A stretch of 23,695 bases of DNA from Sporomusa sp. (GCA_029256645.1 JAQSXM010000006.1:1-23695); one strand, 5' to 3'. Positions 15,306 through 23,695 are shown, counted from the first letter of the stretch. Notes: generated from the letters alone by a model not told the origin. Numbers and translations: made by a program.

Positions 15306-16703
15306 TTATTGTTCATTAGCCGCTTTGGCTTTATTAAGAGTGCTATTTCGATAGCTGTAAATGAAGTACACAACAAAACCGATAGCAGACCACACCCCAA
15401 ACCGTATCCATGTTTCTGCCGGCAAATTAAACATTAGATAACCGCAAGACAGTACAGCCAGCGGTGCAATGATTGAAACAGCCGGGCACTTAAATGAACG
15501 TGGAATGTCAGGCCGGGTATGTCGAAGCATTAGCACACCAATTGCCGCAACAACAAAGGCAAACAGCGTACCAATGTTAGTAAGCTCAGCAATAATACCG
15601 ATGGGTGTAAAACCGGCGATAAGAGCAACGGCAACCCCAGCGGCCATTGTGATAATATGAGGAGTACCATATTTGGGATGTACCTTACAAATACTAGCCG
15701 GAATAAGTCCATCACGTGACATCGCAAAAAATATCCGTGTTTGTCCATACATTAATACTAATAATACGGTAGTTATACCGGCGATAGCGCCAGTACCTAC
15801 AAGGGCTGAGCCAAAATTGTAACCAATTGCGCGGAGGGCATAAGCAACAGGTTCGGCATTGTTTAAATCCTGGTAAGGCACTACACCCGTTAAAACACCA
15901 GCAACAACAATATAGAGTATTGTGCATATAACAAGAGAACCAATAATACCTATTGGTAAATCGCGTTTAGGATTGCGGCATTCTTCAGCAGCAGTAGCTA
16001 CAGCATCAAATCCGATATAGGCGAAAAAGATAATTGCCGCACCGGCTGCTACCCCTGAAAATCCATATGGCATCAGCGGGGACCAGTTAGCAGGATTCAC
16101 CTTAGGTCCGGCCAGTGCCAGGAAGATAAAAACTGCGATAAGTTTTACAACTACAAGGACTTTATTAAGAGTAACACTTTCCTTGGTACCACGCACCAAT
16201 AGTATACTTAAAAACAGTGATATCAACATAGCCGGCAGATTAACAATGCCCCCATCGGCTGGTACAGCAGTAAATGCCTTGGGAAGTTCAATACCACCAG
16301 ACTTAAGCAGGCCGACCATATAACCTGACCAGCCGGCGGCTACAGCACTTGAACCCACAGAGTATTCAAGAACGAGATTCCACCCAACAATCCAGGCGAC
16401 AATTTCCCCTAAGGCAGCATAACTGTATGTATATGCACTACCCGCGATTGGTACGATAGCAGCAAGTTCGGCATAAGCCAAGGCGGCAAATGCACAAGAC
16501 AACCCAGAAATAACAAATGATAACATGATACCAGGTCCAGCATACTTAGCGGCAGCTACGCCGGTTAAAACGAAAATGCCGGTACCAATAATACAACCAA
16601 TTCCTAAAAGAATTAGGTCAGTTGCCCCAAGAGTCTTTTTCAAACCTTTTTGTTCTGCACCTTCTTTAAGCATGTCAATACTTTTTGTGCGGAAAACATT
16701 CAT
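15306..16703 (-). CDS. APC family amino-acid permease (YfnA/CAT-like)
   Basis: This 465-aa protein with about 12 membrane helices has the APC first-helix signature GIGCIIGTGIF and the later FFAYIGFDAVATAAEECRNPKRDLP, typical of the cationic-amino-acid-transporter-like branch (YfnA). The substrate cannot be read from the sequence. The ATG has GAGAGGTGA. It sits between pheT and zapA, an unusual insertion into the conserved pheST-zapA block. A terminator-like hairpin lies between pheT and this gene, so it probably has its own control. The neighbourhood makes an aromatic amino acid a conceivable substrate, but this is a guess. Confidence 0.9.
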   Translation of the reverse strand: MNVFRTKSIDMLKEGAEQKGLKKTLGATDLILLGIGCIIGTGIFVLTGVAAAKYAGPGIMLSFVISGLSCAFAALAYAELAAIVPIAGSAYTYSYAALGEIVAWIVGWNLVLEYSVGSSAVAAGWSGYMVGLLKSGGIELPKAFTAVPADGGIVNLPAMLISLFLSILLVRGTKESVTLNKVLVVVKLIAVFIFLALAGPKVNPANWSPLMPYGFSGVAAGAAIIFFAYIGFDAVATAAEECRNPKRDLPIGIIGSLVICTILYIVVAGVLTGVVPYQDLNNAEPVAYALRAIGYNFGSALVGTGAIAGITTVLLVLMYGQTRIFFAMSRDGLIPASICKVHPKYGTPHIITMAAGVAVALIAGFTPIGIIAELTNIGTLFAFVVAAIGVLMLRHTRPDIPRSFKCPAVSIIAPLAVLSCGYLMFNLPAETWIRFGVWSAIGFVVYFIYSYRNSTLNKAKAANEQ

Positions 16704-16734
16704 AGTTTCACCTCTCTATTATTTTTCCCAATGG

Positions 16735-16774
16735 AGAAAAAAATAGACCTGTCCATAAAAGACAGATCTATTTT
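16735..16774 (-). terminator. Terminator-like hairpin between pheT and the permease
   Basis: A 13-bp near-perfect stem (16741-16753 against 16761-16773, one G-U or mismatch) with a 7-base loop is followed on the minus strand by a run of T (16737-16743). It lies 120 bp after pheT and 32 bp before the permease ATG. It could end the pheST transcript or attenuate the permease. Confidence 0.75.
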
Positions 16775-16813
16775 AGCAAACGTCCAATCAATAAAGACAT
16801 TTACACCAGATGT

Positions 16814-16848
16814 CCATCCCGGTTAACAGTTTAACATAAAAAGGATGG
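16814..16848 (-). repeat. Nested inverted repeats in the pheT-permease spacer
   Basis: An outer 6-bp pair (ccatcc 16814-16819 with ggatgg 16843-16848) encloses an inner pair (gttaa 16822-16826 with ttaac 16831-16835). It may be a hairpin with an internal loop or a protein operator. The function is unknown. Confidence 0.4.
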
Positions 16849-16892
16849 CAGGTAAAGTATTTTTTGTTTTTTTCAGAGAGACAAGAAGCCGG

Positions 16893-19322
16893 CTATTCCC
16901 TGAGTCTCGCTTTAAATGTTTTCTCAAGGAAAACAATTGTTCCCCTATAATACTCATCAATTTCAGCATCTGTCAGCGTTCGGTCATTCGCCCGGAAAGT
17001 AAGTGAGAAGGCGAGACTACGAAAGCCTGCTGGCACTTGTTGTCCAGTATATACATCAAATAACTGAGCGGTACTAAGTAAAGGACCAGCACTAGCAATA
17101 ATAGCTTGTGTTATATCTCCGGCTGGGACACTTTCAGGCAACACAAGCGCAAGGTCACGTGTGATGGCCGGGAATTTAGGCAAAGCATGATAGCCAGGTT
17201 TAATGACCGCATGTTTAACCAGTACTTCCATATTTAGCTCAAACAAATAAACTTTTCGATTTATTTCATAGGCATTAAGCACCTCGGGATGCACTTCCCC
17301 CACTGTTCCCAACACATCGTCTGCTATTTTTATTAACGCTGTTTTTCCGGGGTGTAACGACGGATTTACAGCCGCTTCTACAGTGTAACCCTCGATTCTC
17401 AGCCCCTCCAGGATGGCTTCCACACTGCCTTTAGCATCGTAAAAATCAACCATATCCCTTGTTTGATTCCAGGCCAAAGGGTGACGTTTGCCGATAATCG
17501 CCCCACATAGCATAAGCGGCTCTTGTGGTAATTCTTTAAGGGGCAACTCCTCAGGCAGATATATTGCGCCAATTTCATATAGTTTGAATTCCTCATTTTT
17601 CCTGGAAAGATTGCGGACAATTGTATCCATCACTCCCCCCAGTAAGGTGGTGCGCAAAAGAGGGAAATCATCTGTAATGGGATTCAAAACCTGTATAGCG
17701 TGACGCAAAGAGCTGCTCGCGGGAATATTGAGTTTATCAAAAGCATCCGGATGGGTAAAGCTGAACGAGATAATCTCCAAAAACCCGCAGCCTGTCAGCA
17801 CTGCTTTAACTTTATCGACAATGGTCTGGTTATAGCTCTGCTTGCCTTGCGCCAGGTTGCCGGCCGGCGTAGTTGAAGGAACGTTATTATATCCGTATAT
17901 CCTGGCAATCTCTTCGCAAATATCAGCTGGTAGCGTAACATCACCGCGCCAGGTAGGTACAGTTACGGTAAACTTCTCTGCCAGCACATCGACGGCGAAC
18001 CCTAACTGTTTAAGTATATCTTTCATGGTGCTGGCGGGAATATCTGTACCCAAATACTTATTAATTTGTTCAGGGGTAAAAGTAACCTGTTTCGGCAGCT
18101 GCATATCAGGGTAAACATCAACAATACCCGGACACACCTGACAAGCACCCATATCTTCAAGTAACTTAGCTGCCCGGTCCAGCGCCTTAATGACGTTAGC
18201 GGTATCCACACCGCGTTCAAACCTTCCGGATGCCTCTGACCGAAGTCCAAGGGCACGTGAGGTCCGGCGTACACTGACTCCTTTAAAAGCAGCAGCTTCC
18301 AATAATACATTTTGTGTATTGGCAGTTACCTCAGTAGCCAGTCCTCCCATGACCCCGGCAATACCAACAGCCTGAACCGCATCGGCAATAACCAGCATAT
18401 CAGGCTCAAGCTCCCGCTTAATACCGTCTAATGTGGTTAACTTTTCACCCGGATTGGCCTTGCGAACAACTAAACTATGGCGAGCCAATAGATTATAGTC
18501 ATAAGCATGCATCGGCTGACCTAATTCCAGCATTACAAAGTTGGTCACATCGACAATATTATTAATTGGTCGCATCCCGGCTGCCTGAATCCGATGTTGA
18601 ATCCAGGCAGGTGAAGGCCCAACCTTAATGTTAGTCAAAACTCTGGCAGCAAACCTTGGGCATAGGCCGGGGTCAGTAATCTGAATATTAGTAAGACTAT
18701 TGGCCTTCTCTACCCCTACTTCTTTTAGATTGAGCATCGGTTTCCTTAATGCGGCCCCGGTTAATACTGCAATCTCACGGGCGATACCGATAATGCTGAA
18801 ACAGTCTGCCCTGTTGGCGGTAAGTTCGAACTCCAATACAACATCATCAAGACCCAGAGCAGTACGGATATCTATGCCAACCTCAGTATCTGAAGGCAAA
18901 ATATAAATGCCTTTTCTGGCCTCAACCGACACTAATTTATTATCAATATTGAGTTCCTCAGTCGAACATAACATCCCATAAGACAGCATACCGCGCAACT
19001 TAGTTGGCTGGATATTCATCCCATTAGGGAGTGAGGCGCCAACGGTAGCCACAGGGACTATATTCCCTTGCCGGACGTTAGTGGCGCCGGTAACAATGGT
19101 AAGCGCTTCTGTTCCAATGTCGATTTTACACACCGATAACTTATCAGCATCAGGGTGCGGGCTGATCTCCATTACCTTACCGGTAACCACCCCTGAAATA
19201 TTTTGTCCTAAAGGTTCCACCGCCGCAACCGGTATTCCGGCCATTGTCAGCATATCGGCAAGCTTGTCCGGTGTCTCATTTATCTCAACATAATCTTGCA
19301 GCCATTTAAATGACGCTCTCAT
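16893..19322 (-). CDS. pheT: Phenylalanyl-tRNA synthetase beta subunit
   Basis: This 809-aa protein is the usual length for bacterial PheT. Domains in order: an EMAP/OB tRNA-binding region (about 40-150, with GKVMEISPHPDADKLSVCKID), B3/B4 editing domain (about 210-380), B5 (about 400-475), a catalytic-like core and a C-terminal anticodon-binding domain (about 715-808). With PheS it forms the heterotetramer that charges tRNA-Phe and hydrolyses Tyr-tRNA-Phe. The ATG has AAGGGGGAAA and starts 20 bp after pheS, so the pair is one operon under the Phe T-box. Confidence 0.96.
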   Translation of the reverse strand: MRASFKWLQDYVEINETPDKLADMLTMAGIPVAAVEPLGQNISGVVTGKVMEISPHPDADKLSVCKIDIGTEALTIVTGATNVRQGNIVPVATVGASLPNGMNIQPTKLRGMLSYGMLCSTEELNIDNKLVSVEARKGIYILPSDTEVGIDIRTALGLDDVVLEFELTANRADCFSIIGIAREIAVLTGAALRKPMLNLKEVGVEKANSLTNIQITDPGLCPRFAARVLTNIKVGPSPAWIQHRIQAAGMRPINNIVDVTNFVMLELGQPMHAYDYNLLARHSLVVRKANPGEKLTTLDGIKRELEPDMLVIADAVQAVGIAGVMGGLATEVTANTQNVLLEAAAFKGVSVRRTSRALGLRSEASGRFERGVDTANVIKALDRAAKLLEDMGACQVCPGIVDVYPDMQLPKQVTFTPEQINKYLGTDIPASTMKDILKQLGFAVDVLAEKFTVTVPTWRGDVTLPADICEEIARIYGYNNVPSTTPAGNLAQGKQSYNQTIVDKVKAVLTGCGFLEIISFSFTHPDAFDKLNIPASSSLRHAIQVLNPITDDFPLLRTTLLGGVMDTIVRNLSRKNEEFKLYEIGAIYLPEELPLKELPQEPLMLCGAIIGKRHPLAWNQTRDMVDFYDAKGSVEAILEGLRIEGYTVEAAVNPSLHPGKTALIKIADDVLGTVGEVHPEVLNAYEINRKVYLFELNMEVLVKHAVIKPGYHALPKFPAITRDLALVLPESVPAGDITQAIIASAGPLLSTAQLFDVYTGQQVPAGFRSLAFSLTFRANDRTLTDAEIDEYYRGTIVFLEKTFKARLRE

Positions 19323-19342
19323 AACTTTCCCCCTTTACTAGT

Positions 19343-20365
19343 TTAGAATTGACGTAAGAATCGTATATCGTTATCAAAAAACAGTCTAAGGTCATCAATA
19401 CCATAAGTCAGCATGGCAATACGCTCAACACCCATACCAAAGGCAAAACCACTTACCTTATCAGGGTCAAAGCTGCTCATTTCAAGAACCCGTGGGTGAA
19501 CCATTCCTGATCCTAAAATCTCCAGCCAGCCTGTACCGGAACATACACGGCACCCCTTACCTGCGCACATAACACAGGAAATATCGACTTCGGCGCTGGG
19601 TTCGGTAAACGGGAAAAAGCTGGGGCGGAATCTTACATTGACGCTATTGCCAAAGATTTCTTTTGAAAATAGCTCCAGTGTGCCTTTTAAATCAGCAAAG
19701 CTTATTCCCTGATCAATGACTAGACCTTCAACCTGCTGGAACATTGGAGAATGAGTAGCGTCATAATCCCGACGATATACTTTCCCTGGAGCAATAATTC
19801 TAATTGGCTGATTCGGCACAGACGACTGCATTGTCCTAATTTGAACAGGCGAGGTATGGGTTCTAAGCAAAAATTCTTTTGTTATATAAAAGGAATCTTG
19901 CATATCCCGGGCAGGATGATCCTGGGGTAAATTTAATGCTTCGAAGTTATAATAGTCTTTTTCCACTTCCGGACCTTCAGCAATTTCAAAGCCTAACCGC
20001 ATAAAGGTATCTTTAATCCGATTTAAAGTGAGTGTCAACGGATGTAAATGCCCCAGGTCGGCCCGTCGCCCTGGCAGGGTTACGTCAATCGTCTCTGATG
20101 CCAGCTTCCGGGCAACCTCAGCTTGTTTCATAACTTCAAACTTATCGGCAATAATTTGCTCAATTTCGTTTCTAACCTCATTTACAACCTGCCCTGCCCG
20201 CGGGCGCTCTTCCGGACTCAAGGCCCCAAGGCCCCGCAACACACCTGTCAACAATCCCTTTTTACCTAAGTACTTAACCTTTAACTCATTAAGCGCTTCT
20301 TTACCGGCAACCTCGGCCAGCTCTTTAAGGGCTGTTTCTCTTAATGCCTTAAGCTGTTGTTCCAT
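19343..20365 (-). CDS. pheS: Phenylalanyl-tRNA synthetase alpha subunit
   Basis: This 340-aa class II synthetase subunit has an N-terminal coiled coil (1-85), motif 2 ([21 protein letters not shown]) and motif 3 ([20 protein letters not shown]). The Cys-rich loop ([17 protein letters not shown]) before motif 3 is found in many bacterial PheS. The start is ATG 20365 with AGGAGG five bases upstream. It is the first gene of pheST and lies behind the Phe T-box leader. Confidence 0.97.
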   Translation of the reverse strand: MEQQLKALRETALKELAEVAGKEALNELKVKYLGKKGLLTGVLRGLGALSPEERPRAGQVVNEVRNEIEQIIADKFEVMKQAEVARKLASETIDVTLPGRRADLGHLHPLTLTLNRIKDTFMRLGFEIAEGPEVEKDYYNFEALNLPQDHPARDMQDSFYITKEFLLRTHTSPVQIRTMQSSVPNQPIRIIAPGKVYRRDYDATHSPMFQQVEGLVIDQGISFADLKGTLELFSKEIFGNSVNVRFRPSFFPFTEPSAEVDISCVMCAGKGCRVCSGTGWLEILGSGMVHPRVLEMSSFDPDKVSGFAFGMGVERIAMLTYGIDDLRLFFDNDIRFLRQF

Positions 20366-20380
20366 ACATGCCTCCTAAGG

Positions 20381-20615
20381 AATAAAATAAAAAGACTTTC
20401 TGCCCACAAGGGGCGAAAGTCTTGATTTCGCGGTACCACCCTAATTATACTCAAATTCCTGTAACGCGGAAAAAACGCCAGACCTACGCAAGCAACCTCT
20501 TCAGTCCGGATACTCAGAAGTGAACTTCTGCTAGCTGTTTCGGCGCCGCTCTCAATCTTCGGCAGCATCCTCCCTGTAGAAACGTGGCTAACATACTCTC
20601 TTCGTCATCGTGTAA
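20381..20615 (-). promoter_or_regulatory. T-box leader of pheST (Phe, specifier UUC)
   Basis: On the minus strand stem I begins near 20610 (GACGAAGAGAGTATG). The specifier region reads GAAGTTCACTTC with TTC (20522-20524), a Phe codon. The T-box AGGGTGGTACCGCG is at 20429-20442, followed by a terminator stem (20392-20400 against 20415-20423, plus an inner GCCC/GGGC) and TTTTTATTTTATT. Uncharged tRNA-Phe would prevent termination. Confidence 0.93.
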
Positions 20616-20635
20616 CAATGAAACGAATTATTCAA

Positions 20636-20725
20636 TTAATGCATCATCAGCCGTTTATACCACAAATACGCAGCAATGGAACCGGTAGCTTCGAACATTC
20701 TCCAGAAGAATTCGGCGGTCATCAT
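20636..20725 (-). CDS. yqzL: YqzL-like small protein (29 aa)
   Basis: The frame reads MMTAEFFWRMFEATGSIAAY and then LWYKRLMMH. The FW-x-x-F-x-x-TG-x-x-x-x-YL-x-YK pattern is that of the tiny YqzL family of Firmicutes, of unknown function. Members usually sit next to era and recO; here it lies between a TrmH-family methyltransferase gene and pheS. The start could be either of two adjacent ATGs (20725 or 20722). The Shine-Dalgarno (GAGAGGG) is about 15 bases upstream, which is poor, so the call rests on the motif. It lies between the promoter at 20782 and the T-box, so it would be transcribed ahead of the T-box. Confidence 0.68.
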   Translation of the reverse strand: MMTAEFFWRMFEATGSIAAYLWYKRLMMH

Positions 20726-20781
20726 CGTAAGACCACACACCCTCTCTGCCTGTAATGGCAATTTCCGTCATTGCTAAGCGT

Positions 20782-20810
20782 ATTATATCACAGCAGTTTG
20801 CAAATTACAA
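20782..20810 (-). promoter_or_regulatory. Promoter upstream of yqzL and pheST (sigma-A)
   Basis: TTGTAA (20805-20810), a 17-bp spacer and TATAAT (20782-20787) with an extended -10 TG lie on the minus strand. The -35 hexamer is made of the last Leu codon and stop codon (TTG TAA) of the upstream methyltransferase gene. No other good promoter was found between it and the T-box. Confidence 0.75.
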
Positions 20811-21617
20811 GGTTGCCCGCTGTCTTACGGCTTCGTACAATATGACGCCTGCAGCCACCGCGACATTAAGGGACTCCGCCTGACCGACAAGCGGTATAGT
20901 AAGACAGGCATCTGCTTTATCAATAAGTTCCTGACAAACCCCCTGTCCTTCATTACCTAAGATAATTGCGGTAGAGCGCTTAAAGTCCACCTGATAATAA
21001 ATATCTGATTTCTGTAGCGTGGTTGCAAATAGGTTAACATTCGCTGACTTGAGCCCTGCTATCAATTCTTCCGGGGGTATTCCTTCAATTACAGGCAGGT
21101 GAAATAACGACCCCATCGTCGCCCGCACTGTTTTTCCCGCATATATATCTACAGCACCCTTGAGTATAATCACTCCTGTGCAACCAGCAGCATCTGCTGT
21201 TCGAATAATGGTACCGGCATTGCCAGGGTCCTGAATACCATCCAAAACAACAATAAGGGATTCTTTATTATTTGACGTTATCAGCTGCGTAATCGTAGTT
21301 TGCCGTTTTTTTAACACAACCATAATTCCCTGTGGCTGCTCAGTGTCAGACAGTTTATTATAGATTGCTTCAGGCACGATAACCATTCGGCATTGCGCTG
21401 CAGTAAGCCTGTCAAGCACGCGTCTTGTTCGTTCACGGGTTGCAGCAGCCTCAGTATAAATGCATAGTTGCACAGGCCAGTCAGAGGCGGCACATTCTTC
21501 TACAGTCCGCAATCCCTCAGCGATGAACATTCCCAGATTATCCCGATACTTTTTTTGTTTAAGGGATGCAACTTCCTTAATTAGTTTATTAGCCGGGCTG
21601 GAAATGAGTTCACTCAT
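20805..21617 (-). CDS. TrmH/SpoU family RNA 2'-O-methyltransferase
   Basis: This 270-aa protein has an N-terminal substrate-binding domain (FIAEGLRTVEE, 31-41) and a C-terminal knotted SPOUT domain with the three family motifs: LDGIQDPGNAGTIIRTADAAG, IILGNEGQG and IPLVGQAESLNVAVAAGVILYEA. It uses S-adenosylmethionine to methylate ribose 2'-OH on rRNA or tRNA; the target nucleotide cannot be told from sequence, so it is close to the YsgA/RlmB branch but left unnamed. Its ATG overlaps the ktrA stop (ATGA), so it is coupled to ktrBA. GGAGG inside the ktrA end serves as its ribosome binding site. Confidence 0.93.
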   Translation of the reverse strand: MSELISSPANKLIKEVASLKQKKYRDNLGMFIAEGLRTVEECAASDWPVQLCIYTEAAATRERTRRVLDRLTAAQCRMVIVPEAIYNKLSDTEQPQGIMVVLKKRQTTITQLITSNNKESLIVVLDGIQDPGNAGTIIRTADAAGCTGVIILKGAVDIYAGKTVRATMGSLFHLPVIEGIPPEELIAGLKSANVNLFATTLQKSDIYYQVDFKRSTAIILGNEGQGVCQELIDKADACLTIPLVGQAESLNVAVAAGVILYEAVRQRATL

Positions 21618-22276
21618 TCTAGTTCCTCCAATTTTTGGATCCCCTTAGTTTGACCTACAAAAATCAGAATATCTCCAGGTTTGATATTCTCATCAGGCTG
21701 TGGCGGTACGATAAGCTCTGTTCCACGCTTAATAGCAACCACGTTAACTTCATACTTTACCCGCAGGTTAGCTTGTGCTAAACTTTGACCAATTAACTCT
21801 TTCGGTGCAGAAATCTCAACAATACTCAAATCCGGCGACAATTCGATATACTCTAATACATTGGTCGATACCAGGTTGTGAGCAACCCGCTGCCCCATAT
21901 CACGTTCAGGATAAACAACACGATCGGCGCCGATTTTAGACAGCATTTTACCATGCAGTTCATTGCGGGCTTTAGCAACAATATGTTTTACACCAAGATC
22001 TTTAAGCAAGAGTGTTGTTAACACATTAGCCTGTACATCTTCGCCAATTGCAACAACGACAACATCAAAATTCCGAATCCCTAACGCTTTGAGTGAATTC
22101 TCATCAGTGGTGTCGGCTTGAACAACATGAGTTACCTCTTCGCTAAATTTCTGGATCCGTTCTTCATCAGAATCGATAGCCAGCACTTCATACCCAAGTG
22201 TGTAGAGCGTGGTTGCCACACTGGTACCAAAACGTCCTAATCCGATAACCGCAAATTGTTTATTCTTATTTTTCAT
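21614..22276 (-). CDS. ktrA: Potassium uptake regulatory subunit KtrA (TrkA family)
   Basis: This 220-aa cytoplasmic RCK protein gates the KtrB channel-like transporter. The N-terminal Rossmann half has GLGRFGTSVA and the acidic residues AIDSD typical of nucleotide binding (NAD or ATP), and the C-terminal half (about 140-220) is an RCK_C domain with SVLEYIELSPDLSIVEI. In relatives RCK_C binds c-di-AMP. It begins 14 bp after ktrB with AAGGAGCG, which overlaps the ktrB stop. Confidence 0.93.
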   Translation of the reverse strand: MKNKNKQFAVIGLGRFGTSVATTLYTLGYEVLAIDSDEERIQKFSEEVTHVVQADTTDENSLKALGIRNFDVVVVAIGEDVQANVLTTLLLKDLGVKHIVAKARNELHGKMLSKIGADRVVYPERDMGQRVAHNLVSTNVLEYIELSPDLSIVEISAPKELIGQSLAQANLRVKYEVNVVAIKRGTELIVPPQPDENIKPGDILIFVGQTKGIQKLEELE

Positions 22277-22290
22277 TATAACAACGCTCC

Positions 22291-23658
22291 TTAGCCGATA
22301 ATAATTTTCCCTTCAGGATACTGCAATTTACCTTTACGGTTCTTTAGTGCCAATGCCAAGGCTAGAGTGACAGGCCCGACCCGGCCTGCAAACATTGTTA
22401 AAATAAGCCAAAGCTTGCCGGAAGTAGTCAAATCTGGCGTAATACCTGTTGTTAGACCTACTGTACCAAAAGCTGAGGTTACTTCAAACAACAACTTCAG
22501 AAAGGGTTGATTCTCCGTAATACTTAACATCATGGTCACAAAAACAACAAGAAGAGCTGAAATAAGCAGGACAGAAAATGCTTTATAAATGATTGAATGC
22601 GGAATTCTCCGTTCAAATAGTTCAGCATCATTCCTGCCTCTGATCAGCGCCCAGATAGCAGCCGCCATAACCCCTGCTGTTGTGGTTTTTATACCGCCGC
22701 CTGTTGAAGCCGGTGACGCACCAATAAACATGAGCAATACCAGGAAAAACAGCGTAGCATCAGTAAGTTTGCTCATATCAACAGTATTCCAACCTGCACT
22801 GCGCGGTGTCACCGAATGAAAATAACTAGCGAGTAATTTCCCTTGCCAGGACAGATTAGCCAAAGTACCGGGGTTATCATATTCGAGCAGAAAAATCACT
22901 ACTGCACCAAAAATTGTAAGAAATAAAGTAGTAACCAGAACCACTTTAGTATGAAGTGAAAAAATACAAAATCGTCGGTTTGTCCAAACATCGGCAATAA
23001 CTGTAAAACCAATCCCGCCTAAAATAATAAGGAGTGAAATTACGATATTAACCACAATATCCTCTACATAACCGGTGGCGCTGGAGAATTTACCATTGAT
23101 GCTGCCAAACAGGTCAAACCCGGCGTTGCAAAAAGATGAAACAGCATGCCAATAACCAAAATAAATACCTTTAGCCCCTAAATCCTGATAAAACCAAAAA
23201 GCTAATATTGTACCACCAATAAACTCAATGAGCAAAGTCACTTTGATAATATACTGGGTTAATCGCACAACGCCAGATACGGAAAGTTGATTCAAAGCCT
23301 CCTGCATGACTAACCGCTGTCTAAAATTTATTCGTTTACCAATTAGGATTGCCATAAGAGTGGACATAGCCATGATTCCCAGGCCGCCGGCCTGGATCAG
23401 ACTTATAATAACCAGTTGACCGAACAGCGAAAAATATGTACCGGTATCAACCACGATTAGCCCGGTTACACAGACGGCTGAGGTTGCGGTAAACAGGGCA
23501 TCAATGAAACTCATCCTTTGTCCGGTCACCGACGCCAGAGGCGTCATGAGCAGGACAGTCCCTCCCACGATCAGCCCAGCGAACCCTATCACGAGAATCT
23601 GATAGGGGGTAAGCTTCCATTGGGCCATATCAAGTAGGTTGGTAATCTTTACATCCAA
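22291..23658 (-). CDS. ktrB: Potassium transporter KtrB (TrkH family)
   Basis: This 455-aa integral membrane protein has the four-repeat Trk/Ktr/HKT plan. The pore glycines are visible in SAVCVTGLIVVD, FCNAGFDLFG, PRSAGWNTVDM and GTVGLTTGITPD. It takes up K+ (often Na+-dependent in Ktr). GAGGTGG lies about 10 bases before the ATG. With ktrA and the methyltransferase it forms one operon. No c-di-AMP riboswitch is visible in the 37 bases left before the window edge; one could lie further right. Confidence 0.93.
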   Translation of the reverse strand: MDVKITNLLDMAQWKLTPYQILVIGFAGLIVGGTVLLMTPLASVTGQRMSFIDALFTATSAVCVTGLIVVDTGTYFSLFGQLVIISLIQAGGLGIMAMSTLMAILIGKRINFRQRLVMQEALNQLSVSGVVRLTQYIIKVTLLIEFIGGTILAFWFYQDLGAKGIYFGYWHAVSSFCNAGFDLFGSINGKFSSATGYVEDIVVNIVISLLIILGGIGFTVIADVWTNRRFCIFSLHTKVVLVTTLFLTIFGAVVIFLLEYDNPGTLANLSWQGKLLASYFHSVTPRSAGWNTVDMSKLTDATLFFLVLLMFIGASPASTGGGIKTTTAGVMAAAIWALIRGRNDAELFERRIPHSIIYKAFSVLLISALLVVFVTMMLSITENQPFLKLLFEVTSAFGTVGLTTGITPDLTTSGKLWLILTMFAGRVGPVTLALALALKNRKGKLQYPEGKIIIG

Positions 23659-23674
23659 GATATTCCACCTCTGA

Positions 23675-23690
23675 ATTAAGTATACTTAAT
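23675..23690. repeat. 16-bp perfect palindrome upstream of ktrB
   Basis: attaagtatacttaat reads the same on both strands, 17 bp before the ktrB start. On the minus strand it contains TATACT, a possible -10. The matching -35 would be beyond the window. It could be a regulator-binding site, or a chance A/T-rich palindrome. Confidence 0.4.
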
Positions 23691-23695
23691 GATTA

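Noticed and set aside
16704..16892. T-box or known riboswitch ahead of the permease
   Set aside because: There is no GGTGGTACC-type T-box motif and no riboswitch core that I recognise in the spacer.
23659..23695. c-di-AMP (ydaO) riboswitch upstream of ktrB
   Set aside because: Only 37 bases remain before the window edge, too short to hold it.

Overview
The window looks like chromosome from an anaerobic, endospore-forming Firmicute. The combination of YunB, an alpha/beta-type SASP relative, Firmicute T-box leaders and the gene neighbourhoods suggests a Negativicutes member such as the Sporomusaceae. The lineage is an inference; no database was searched. I see no mobile element, phage gene or CRISPR array. 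Almost every gene is an ordinary core gene. The accessory interest lies in a small cluster at about 5.7-7.7 kb and in several leader regions.

Layout. The left edge holds the 5' end of a 16S rRNA gene on the minus strand, with a very good promoter (TTGACA-N17-TACTAT) about 270 bp upstream and a structured leader. Then come yunB (minus), a SASP-like gene (plus) and tyrS (minus), the last behind a complete Tyr T-box leader (specifier UAC). A class A penicillin-binding protein gene (plus) has two candidate promoters. The 5.7-7.7 kb cluster has two tiny Gly/Ile-rich single-span peptide genes and an unrecognised 128-aa protein on the minus strand, and a YbaB/EbfC paralogue with a Pro/Gln-rich 199-aa partner on the plus strand. 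Three minus-strand genes here share a CATATATT/TATATATT box with an upstream AC, like mother-cell sporulation promoters. A strong bidirectional terminator closes the cluster.

From 7.8 kb to the right edge every recognised gene is on the minus strand. In transcription order (high to low coordinates) they are: ktrB-ktrA-TrmH-family rRNA methyltransferase (tightly coupled); a small yqzL-like gene and a Phe T-box (specifier UUC) ahead of pheS-pheT; an APC amino-acid permease with its own hairpin-rich leader; zapA; a DUF421 membrane protein; an alkaline-phosphatase-superfamily protein overlapping a U32/DUF3656 protein; mutS2; and a DUF2148 Fe-S protein. The pheST-zapA-...-mutS2 order is the common Firmicute arrangement, here with extra genes inserted.

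Functionally the window combines translation (16S, TyrRS, PheRS, rRNA methyltransferase, probable RNA-modifying U32 protein), cell envelope and division (PBP1A, ZapA), sporulation (YunB, SASP, tiny peptides), recombination and ribosome rescue (MutS2), and potassium homeostasis (KtrAB). I did not find a clear new multi-gene system. The best candidate for something undescribed is the 5.7-7.7 kb cluster.
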